Shown here piece after piece: positions 58,411-64,000 of a stretch of DNA of 64,000 bases (positions are counted from its first letter, which is position 1; every line of letters starts with the position of its first letter). A program made the translations under genes and the position numbers. The notes beneath the pieces were generated by a model. The model saw only the letters and a program-made list of their open reading frames with translations, ran no database searches and was not told where the DNA came from. This stretch comes from Kitasatospora setae KM-6054 (GTDB lineage: Bacteria > Actinomycetota > Actinomycetes > Streptomycetales > Streptomycetaceae): the NCBI RefSeq assembly GCF_000269985.1, contig NC_016109.1, positions 7,777,001 to 7,841,000 of the forward strand, in the 5' to 3' direction.

Positions 58411-59262
58411 GTGGACGTGCTGCGGATGGGCGGAGCATGGCGCATCACCGTGACCGGTACGGACCCCGCCCCCGCCCCCGAACAGCGGGTGGTGGCCCGC
58501 ACCCCCTACGGCACCTGGACGCTCCCCGCCCGGATCGGCGCCCGCCTCGACGTCCCCGCCGCCCGCGACTGGGAGCTGACCCTGGAACACCGCGCCCCCG
58601 AGGGCAGTTGGCGCCGCCACGACGGACTCCTGCGTGAACCGGGCGCGGCCCGGGCGCCCCGGGGCGGCCTCGCCGTCCGGCTGGAGTGCCTGGACGAGCG
58701 GGCGGCCCAGGACGCGATGGGGATGAAGGCGAGGGCGGGGGCGGGGGCGGAGACGGTGCCGACCTCGGCGGCGGGGCTTGGTGGCGCCGGGCGGACGGTG
58801 GCGGGTGGCGGTGAGGGCCGGGGCGTCGCCGTCGGTGGGTGGGAGGTGCCGCCGGTGCCGGAGGGGTGGGAGCAGGTTCCGGTGCCGGAGTCCGAGCTGG
58901 GCCCCGGGGAGGTGCGGGCGATCCGGCCCAAGCGCGACGGCGCGGTCCGGGCGGAGTGGGCCGCGCCGCTGCGGCGGGTGACGGCCGTCCGGCGCCCGCC
59001 GCAGCGGCCGGAGGCGGACGGGCGGGTGACCGGTGAGCGGGTGGTACCGGCGGTCTGGGGGCTCGGGGAGGACGCTCCGGCCGCCCCCGGGGACCGCCGG
59101 CCGGACCCGGCGGCCCCCGCCGCGCGCCGTACCGAGCGGGACGTGCCGGTGGCGGGCGTCCCGGTGGCGGACGGGGCGGTGGCGGACGGGGCGGGGACCG
59201 ACGGGACGGGCGCGGGGGAGGTGCGGGCGGCGCGGGCGGACGGCGGGGCGGGCGGACGGTAG
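58411..59262 (+). CDS. Streptomyces-type hypothetical protein
   Basis: A 283-residue protein. GTG 58411 follows GGGAGG. The first ~100 residues form a beta-rich domain (MGGAWRITVTGTDPAPAPEQ, VVARTPYGTWTLPAR, WELTLEHRAPEGSWRRHDG) and the rest is Ala/Gly/Pro-rich with a short PVPESELGPGEVRAI motif. There is no signal peptide. It is convergent with the large gene at 59334-62063. I do not recognise a family; the neighbourhood resembles loci with type VII-like proteins, but this is inference. Confidence 0.5.
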   Translation: MDVLRMGGAWRITVTGTDPAPAPEQRVVARTPYGTWTLPARIGARLDVPAARDWELTLEHRAPEGSWRRHDGLLREPGAARAPRGGLAVRLECLDERAAQDAMGMKARAGAGAETVPTSAAGLGGAGRTVAGGGEGRGVAVGGWEVPPVPEGWEQVPVPESELGPGEVRAIRPKRDGAVRAEWAAPLRRVTAVRRPPQRPEADGRVTGERVVPAVWGLGEDAPAAPGDRRPDPAAPAARRTERDVPVAGVPVADGAVADGAGTDGTGAGEVRAARADGGAGGR

Positions 59263-59333
59263 CGGGTGCGGCCCCGGGGCGGCCGCCGGGTGCTGTCCGG
59301 GGCCGCCGCCGGGTCCGGGCGGGGCGGGCGGTG

Positions 59334-62063
59334 TCAGGTCGCGGCGGGCTCCGGGAGCGGCGCGACTCCCGGGGTGAGGTGGAAGCGCTCCGGGCGGTCG
59401 ACCGTCCGGCGGTCGGCCGGGTCGATCCGGGCCCGCCGGTCGAGCCAGGCCCGCAGGCGGGTGAGGGCGGCCCGGTCGCGTGCGGCCGGATCGGCGCCTT
59501 CGGGATCGGTCGACTCGCGCAGCAGCACCCGGCTCGGCACGTCGTCGCCGTCGCTGTCGTTCGGGAGGACGGCGAGCACGGTGAAGGACGTGCCCGGCGC
59601 GAAGACCACCTGCGGCTCGTCCGTTCCGGCGGCGAAGGCGGCGGTGCGTCGACCGGTGGCCGACCAGACGACGAACTCGACCGGCGTGTACGGCAGTTCG
59701 GCGACCGTCGCGGACAGTCCGGTGACCGGCCCGGGTTCCACCAGCACCCGTCCGACCGCGTACTCGGCCAGCAGCGCCACCGGATCCGTCCCGCCCGGCG
59801 CCCCCAGCAGGACCGCGCCGTGGTGGCTCGGCAGCCGCCGCAGCCCCGATCCCAGGCAGCGCAGGAACGGCGCCAGCTCCGGATCGCCGCCCCGCGCCGC
59901 CGCGACCAGCCCTGCCCGGTCGGCCGGTACGCCGGTGTCGCCGTGGTGCATCAGGACGGCCGCCAGGTCCGGCTTGATGTCGTCCCGGGCCGTCGACCGC
60001 AGCGCCGGCAACCTGGTCGAGACCTGCTCCACCCGTCCCGCGCAGCGGTGGTAGTACTCGCCGAGCAGCGCCCGGACGGCGTCCCGGTCCGCCGCGTCGC
60101 TGGTGGCGGGCGGGACGGGGACCTCCTCCGGGCGGAAGCGGTGGTAGCGGAGGGCGGTGGGCACCGGCCGGGCCGACGGCTCGTCGGGGTGGGTGGGGAG
60201 GGGAGGGGCCTGCTCGTGTTCGGGTTCGGCTGCGGGTTCGTCGGTGGGTTCGGCTGCGGAGGCAGGCTCGGGGACGGGGACGGGGACGGGTCGGGGTGTC
60301 GGGGCGGGTGCGGGTTCCGGTTCGGACGGGGGCCAGGTGGCGGTGGCGGCGGCGGTGGCCGGTGCGGGGGTGGCCGTGGTGGTGGTGTCCGGGCCGCCGC
60401 TGGTGGCGAGCCGGGTGGGCGGGGTGAGGGCCGGGGCCGGGAACGGCTGCGGCGACACGGGCGTGGGCGTGGGTGCGGTTTCGACGGCCGGGGCGAGGGA
60501 CTCCGTCGCGGTCGGGGCGGACACCGGCTGGGCGGCCAGGGGCTGGGCCGACAGCGGTTGGGGTGGCGGTGCGGGGGTGGCGGCCGGGGAGCCGTACCAG
60601 ACCGGGGCGGGGGCGGGCGGGGCGGTGGTGGGCTGTTCGGGGCCGAGCCAGTCGAGGTCGTGCAGGCGGGCGACGAAGCGGGCGACCGGCACGGTGTCCG
60701 GTTCGAGCAGGCCGTGGACGAGCAGGCCGAACCCCTCCGAACCGGTGGTCGGCAGCCGGTCCAGCAGGTTGCCCAGTTCCTCGAAGACGTCGGCGGCCAC
60801 CGGCCGGTCGCGTTCGCCGACGATCAGCAGCGGCCGGGCCGGTTCCGGGCGGCGGAAGCGCGGGGTGAGCACGTGTGGCGGCTCCGGCCGCAGCCACAGG
60901 CCCGCCGGGACGGCCTCCAGCGCCCAGTACGGGAACGCCTCGAAGACGGCCGGCCCGTCGGTGCGCCAGTCCGCGGGCCCCTTGCGCCACGCCCAGGGCG
61001 CGGTCGGCCGGCCGGGCGCCGCTTTCAGCCGCAGCAGGTACGGCTCCCAGTGGGCCTGCCCGCGGGCGTCCAGGATCCGGGAGGTCGGCCCGTCCGGCCC
61101 CAGCACCGGCAGCCCGATCGCGGCCTGCACGGGGCGGGCCAGCCGGCCGGCCAGCGTGCCCGTCAGCGCGGCGAGTTCGTCCGGCGCGGCCCACGGGGCG
61201 CTCACCAGCAGCCGGGCGGGGTCGACGGGCAGGGCGGTGACGGTGTCCGCGAAGTCCTCGGGGAGCAGCACCGGGCAGGCCGGCGTCCCGACCACCAGCA
61301 CCGTGGTGCCGGGCGGCGCGGCGGCCAGCCCCAGGCCCGGCAGCGGTTCGCGGGGCGGGGCCGCGGCGTGCGTCAGCCAGTAGCCGGCGGGCAGCCGGCG
61401 CACCTCGACGGGTGCGGGCGGCCGGGCAGGCACCGGCGCGAACGCACTGCCAGCGGCCGGGGTGATCGCCGGGGGCGGGGCCATCGCGCTGCGGGCCGCC
61501 CGGCGGGCCCGGCGGGGGGCGGCGCCCGGGGCGCAGTACCACCAGGAGACGGGGGCGGACGAACCCTCCGGGGCGACCACGTCCAGTTCGCCGTCGGGGG
61601 AGATCTCGACCAGGCCGTCCGGCGCGATCACCGGCAACTCGGCACGCTCCGCGACCACTTCGGCCGGCCGCCGCCCGTTCGGTGCGAGCGCGGCCAGCCC
61701 CGACGCCGCCAGCACCAGCGTCGACACGCCGCGGGCCCGGGCCAGCAGCCCCAGGTCGGCCATCCGGTCGCGCAGCACCGCCGCCGAGTCGGGGGCCGCC
61801 GCGACGACGATCAGGCTCCCCGGCAGCGGCTGCAACCCCCGTACCGCAGCGGCTAGTTCGGACGCGTCGGCACCGGCCGGGGCGATCACGAAATGCTCCC
61901 CGACCGCCCGCAGCTCGGACCGCGCCGCCACCACCGCGCCGGCCCCGCCCCCGCTCCCGGGGGGTAGCGCGGCCGCCGCCCCCCGTCGCCGCCCCGGGCG
62001 GTGGCGGGAGGCGGCGGGGGGCTCGGCTGCGCCGGCGGCCCGGCCGGGACGGGAGAGGCTCAT
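59334..62063 (-). CDS. Large multi-domain protein with possible ART-like C-terminus
   Basis: A 909-residue cytoplasmic-looking protein. The N-terminal ~450 residues have regular alpha/beta patterns (LPPGSGGGAGAVVAARSELRAVG; TLVLAASGLAALAPNGRRPAE; LPVIAPDGLVEISPDGELDVV; LLIVGERDRPVAADVFEELGN). A Pro/Thr/Ala-rich linker spans about residues 500-640. The last ~200 residues resemble the ADP-ribosyltransferase fold: SGLRRLPSHHGAVLLGA, FVVWSATGRRTAAF and EPQVVFAPGTSFTVLAV, with the expected Glu pair changed to Gln. I therefore suspect a degenerate ART. No transmembrane segment. Function unknown. Confidence 0.5.
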   Translation of the reverse strand: MSLSRPGRAAGAAEPPAASRHRPGRRRGAAAALPPGSGGGAGAVVAARSELRAVGEHFVIAPAGADASELAAAVRGLQPLPGSLIVVAAAPDSAAVLRDRMADLGLLARARGVSTLVLAASGLAALAPNGRRPAEVVAERAELPVIAPDGLVEISPDGELDVVAPEGSSAPVSWWYCAPGAAPRRARRAARSAMAPPPAITPAAGSAFAPVPARPPAPVEVRRLPAGYWLTHAAAPPREPLPGLGLAAAPPGTTVLVVGTPACPVLLPEDFADTVTALPVDPARLLVSAPWAAPDELAALTGTLAGRLARPVQAAIGLPVLGPDGPTSRILDARGQAHWEPYLLRLKAAPGRPTAPWAWRKGPADWRTDGPAVFEAFPYWALEAVPAGLWLRPEPPHVLTPRFRRPEPARPLLIVGERDRPVAADVFEELGNLLDRLPTTGSEGFGLLVHGLLEPDTVPVARFVARLHDLDWLGPEQPTTAPPAPAPVWYGSPAATPAPPPQPLSAQPLAAQPVSAPTATESLAPAVETAPTPTPVSPQPFPAPALTPPTRLATSGGPDTTTTATPAPATAAATATWPPSEPEPAPAPTPRPVPVPVPEPASAAEPTDEPAAEPEHEQAPPLPTHPDEPSARPVPTALRYHRFRPEEVPVPPATSDAADRDAVRALLGEYYHRCAGRVEQVSTRLPALRSTARDDIKPDLAAVLMHHGDTGVPADRAGLVAAARGGDPELAPFLRCLGSGLRRLPSHHGAVLLGAPGGTDPVALLAEYAVGRVLVEPGPVTGLSATVAELPYTPVEFVVWSATGRRTAAFAAGTDEPQVVFAPGTSFTVLAVLPNDSDGDDVPSRVLLRESTDPEGADPAARDRAALTRLRAWLDRRARIDPADRRTVDRPERFHLTPGVAPLPEPAAT

Positions 62064-62222
62064 CAACGGGGGATACGGCCACGAGGGGGTGACCGGTTCA
62101 ACGGGCCCGCCGGGCGCGGAGGGGCGGGGCCCGGTGCGGGTGGGCCGCGCGGTCGTTCGGCGGGCCGGGTGCCGGAGGCTCTCGACGGCGCGGGCGAACC
62201 CCTCCACCCCGTGGCCCGCGTC

Positions 62223-62272
62223 CGCCCGCCGCTGTCCGGGGCATTCCCGGATGCCCCGGACAGCGGCGGGCG
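62223..62272 (+). repeat. Perfect 22-bp hairpin in a divergent promoter region
   Basis: Arms 62223-62244 and 62251-62272 are perfectly complementary over 22 bp with a tcccgg loop. It lies between the divergent starts at 62063 and 62331 and upstream of a possible -10 TACCGT (62281-62286), so it is not at a gene end. It may be an operator for a large dimer or a cruciform. Confidence 0.8.
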
Positions 62273-62330
62273 TTCGGCCGTACCGTGGGCATCCGTGGGC
62301 ATGCGCGACGGCCGTGAAGGGGTGGGTGGG

Positions 62331-63521
62331 GTGTCGGTGGCGATCGACGTCGAGCGGGTCCGTCGGGAGACGGCAGGGGTCGCGCGGGTGGTGCATCTCA
62401 ACAACGCGGGGTCGGCCCTCCCGCCGCGTCCGGTGGTCGAGGCGGTGATCGGGCACCTGCGGCTGGAGGAGCAGATCGGCGGGTACGAGGCGGCGGCCGC
62501 GCAGGCCGGGCCGATCGAGCACGTCTACGACGCGCTGGCCCGGCTGCTCGGTGCCGGACGGGACGACATCGCGGTGGTGGAGAACGCCACCCGCGCCTGG
62601 GACATGGCGTTCTACTCGCTGCCGTGGGCCGAGGGCGACCGCATCCTGACCGCCCGCGCCGAGTACGCCAGCAACGCCGTCGCCTTCCTGCAGACCGCCC
62701 GCCGCCACGGCGTGCGCGTCGACGTCGTGCCGGACGACGCCGACGGCCAGCTCGACGTCGACGCCCTGCGCGCGATGGTCGACGAGCGGGTCAAGCTCAT
62801 CGCGGTGACGCACGTGCCGACCCAGGGCGGGCTGGTCAACCCGGCCGCCGAGATCGGGAAGGTCGCCCGGCAGGCCGGGATCGTCTACCTGCTGGACGCC
62901 TGCCAGTCCGTCGGCCAACTGCCGCTCGACGTCGGCGAGATCGGCTGCGACCTGCTCAGCGGGACCGGCCGCAAGTTCCTGCGCGCCCCGCGCGGCACCG
63001 GCTTCCTGTACTGCTCGCCGCGGATCCGCGCACGGTTGGAGCCGCCGTTCCTGGACCTGCACGCGGCCGCCTGGACCTCGGCCGACGGCTACCGGGTCCG
63101 GGACGACGCCCGCCGGTTCGAGAACTGGGAGACCTACTACGCCGGCAAGATCGGCCTCGGCACCGCCGTGGACTACGCCCTCGACCTCGGCCTGGAGGCC
63201 ATCGAGGAACGGGTGACCGCGCTGGCCGCCACCCTGCGCGCGCGGCTGCGGGCACTCCCCGGCGTGCGGGTCCACGACCGGGGCGCCCGCCAGTGCGGCA
63301 TCGTGACCTTCACCGTCGAGGGCCACGACAGCCGGGACGTCGCCCGGCTCCTCGGGAGTCGCGGGATCAACGTCTCGGTCGCCCTCGCCGACCACGCGCG
63401 CTGGGACTTCGAACCCCGCTCGCTCGCTTCGGTGGTCCGGGCCTCGGTGCACTACTACAACACGGACGACGAGATCGACCGGCTGATCGACGCCCTCCCG
63501 GTGCCCGCCGCCCGGGCCTGA
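62331..63521 (+). CDS. Class V aminotransferase (cysteine desulfurase-like)
   Basis: A 396-residue PLP enzyme. It has VVHLNNAGSALPPRPVVEAV (fold start), NATRAWDMAFYSLPW, AVTHVPTQGGLVNP, the PLP-binding LLDACQSVGQLPLDV (Asp and Gln) and the Schiff-base Lys in SGTGRKFLRAPRGTGFLY. The end is SVHYYNTDDEIDRLIDAL. It resembles cysteine desulfurase/selenocysteine-lyase-like or ergothioneine EgtE-type enzymes, but the substrate is not fixed. Start choices: GTG 62331 (after a G-rich run), ATG 62301, GTG 62295. It may be under the hairpin at 62223. Confidence 0.85.
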   Translation: MSVAIDVERVRRETAGVARVVHLNNAGSALPPRPVVEAVIGHLRLEEQIGGYEAAAAQAGPIEHVYDALARLLGAGRDDIAVVENATRAWDMAFYSLPWAEGDRILTARAEYASNAVAFLQTARRHGVRVDVVPDDADGQLDVDALRAMVDERVKLIAVTHVPTQGGLVNPAAEIGKVARQAGIVYLLDACQSVGQLPLDVGEIGCDLLSGTGRKFLRAPRGTGFLYCSPRIRARLEPPFLDLHAAAWTSADGYRVRDDARRFENWETYYAGKIGLGTAVDYALDLGLEAIEERVTALAATLRARLRALPGVRVHDRGARQCGIVTFTVEGHDSRDVARLLGSRGINVSVALADHARWDFEPRSLASVVRASVHYYNTDDEIDRLIDALPVPAARA

Positions 63522-63560
63522 GCGGCCGAGGGCCCGCTCTCCCGGGTCCCCGGGTCGAAA

Positions 63561-63616
63561 GGCCGGCGGGCCGGCGGGTCGGCGGGTCGGCAGGCCGGCG
63601 GGTCGGCGGGCCGACA
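63561..63616 (+). repeat. 8-bp tandem repeat, seven copies
   Basis: Seven units of ggccggcg/ggtcggcg variants (63561-63616) fill the gap between the aminotransferase stop and the partial gene's stop at 63619. Such a G/C octamer array can be hypervariable and could also act as a weak terminator. Confidence 0.8.
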
Positions 63617-63618
63617 GG

Positions 63619-63999
63619 TCAGGAGGCCGTCGGCTGGGGGCTCAGCGGGTGCTCGGACAGCTTCTCCTCCGCCCGCTTGAGGAGTTCGGCGGCCTTCTTC
63701 CGTGCCGCGGCCTCCGCCTTGTCGAGCGCGCCCGGGTAGTCGGCGGCGAGGCCGGGGCCGGCGCCGTAGTCGACGTCGACGGCGAGGTTCAGGTTGCCGT
63801 CGCAGACGGCGGACTGGAAGGTCAGTCGGTCGACCGGGGTGGTGGCGGAGTCGGTGCGCGGGTGCCGGACGGACGACTGGTAGCCCTGTTGGCCGAGGCC
63901 GCCGCCGTCGTTCGGCGTGAACGTCCGGGTCTCGGTCGGCTTGGGGCCGTCGAGCGGGGACTTCGCCACGTCGGCCGAGACCTCCAGCCAGTGGCAGCC
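63619..63999 (-). CDS. Lipoprotein-like DUF3558-type protein, partial
   Basis: The C-terminal ~126 residues of a protein whose start lies beyond the window edge; the frame is open to 63999. It begins GCHWLEVSADVAKSPLDGP, with CHW typical of DUF3558-like lipoproteins, then DRLTFQSAVCDGNLNLAVDVD and a C-terminal Lys/Ala-rich helix (AEAAARKKAAELLKRAEEKL). The Cys pair could form a disulfide. Assignment to DUF3558 is tentative. It is convergent with the aminotransferase gene. Confidence 0.45.
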   Translation of the reverse strand, partial: GCHWLEVSADVAKSPLDGPKPTETRTFTPNDGGGLGQQGYQSSVRHPRTDSATTPVDRLTFQSAVCDGNLNLAVDVDYGAGPGLAADYPGALDKAEAAARKKAAELLKRAEEKLSEHPLSPQPTAS

Positions 64000-64000
64000 G

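Noticed and set aside
63561..63616. CRISPR-like direct repeats
   Set aside because: Units are only 8 bases with no spacers, so this is a simple tandem repeat.

Overview
The window is about 73% GC. Its genes are typical of an actinomycete of the Streptomycetaceae (Streptomyces or Kitasatospora): F420-type oxidoreductases, a SARP regulator, a PopR/ClpP locus, a snapalysin/LysR pair, an LPxTG surface protein, type VII-associated proteins and a cobalamin riboswitch driving CbtBA. GTG and TTG starts are common, some starts look leaderless, and convergent genes are often separated by perfect GC hairpins. I see no rRNA, tRNA, CRISPR array, prophage or intact insertion sequence. The content is accessory, chromosome-arm-like material rich in secreted proteins.

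Layout. 0-5 kb: a partial TIGR01777-type epimerase, a Cys-rich protein, a TetR/LLM-oxidoreductase pair, an F420-reductase-like gene facing an HxlR regulator, and a DUF2316 gene. 5.2-10.6 kb: five secreted proteins in two convergent operons meeting at a perfect 25-bp hairpin. Two gene products carry one module type, two carry another, and the fifth fuses both. I regard this as the best candidate for an undescribed system; a distant aerolysin-like fold for one module is only an inference. 10.9-13.9 kb: a small exported protein and two secreted RCC1 proteins. 13.9-17.5 kb: a cupin, decayed gene fragments and a short UvrA-like ATPase. 17.7-19.9 kb: a secreted alpha-amylase with two CBM20 domains.

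20-24 kb: TetR/SRPBCC and HxlR/SnoaL units and an orphan response regulator. 24.5-25.8 kb: a cobalamin riboswitch with cbtB-cbtA, next to a histidine-phosphatase-like protein that has lost its catalytic motif. 26.6-28.9 kb: a type VII-style toxin locus (EspC-like protein, WXG/Ntox44 toxin, membrane protein). 29-35 kb: a Tat-exported FAD oxidase, a secreted PAF-acetylhydrolase-like hydrolase, an MFS transporter and a PadR/membrane-protein pair. 35.4-54.7 kb: a 1,687-residue LPxTG protein, a small lectin-like protein, an alkyl sulfatase, a YVTN-propeller protein, membrane proteins, a PP2C phosphatase, snapalysin with its LysR regulator, a polysaccharide deacetylase with an altered motif and a DUF11 protein.

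54.8-58 kb: popR facing two clpP genes, with matching palindromes upstream of popR and of the clpP operon; one ClpP lacks the catalytic His. A SARP gene appears to have lost its stop codon. 58.4-64 kb: two Streptomyces-type proteins of unknown role (one with a possible ADP-ribosyltransferase-like C-terminus), a cysteine-desulfurase-like aminotransferase behind a perfect 22-bp hairpin, and a partial lipoprotein-like gene.
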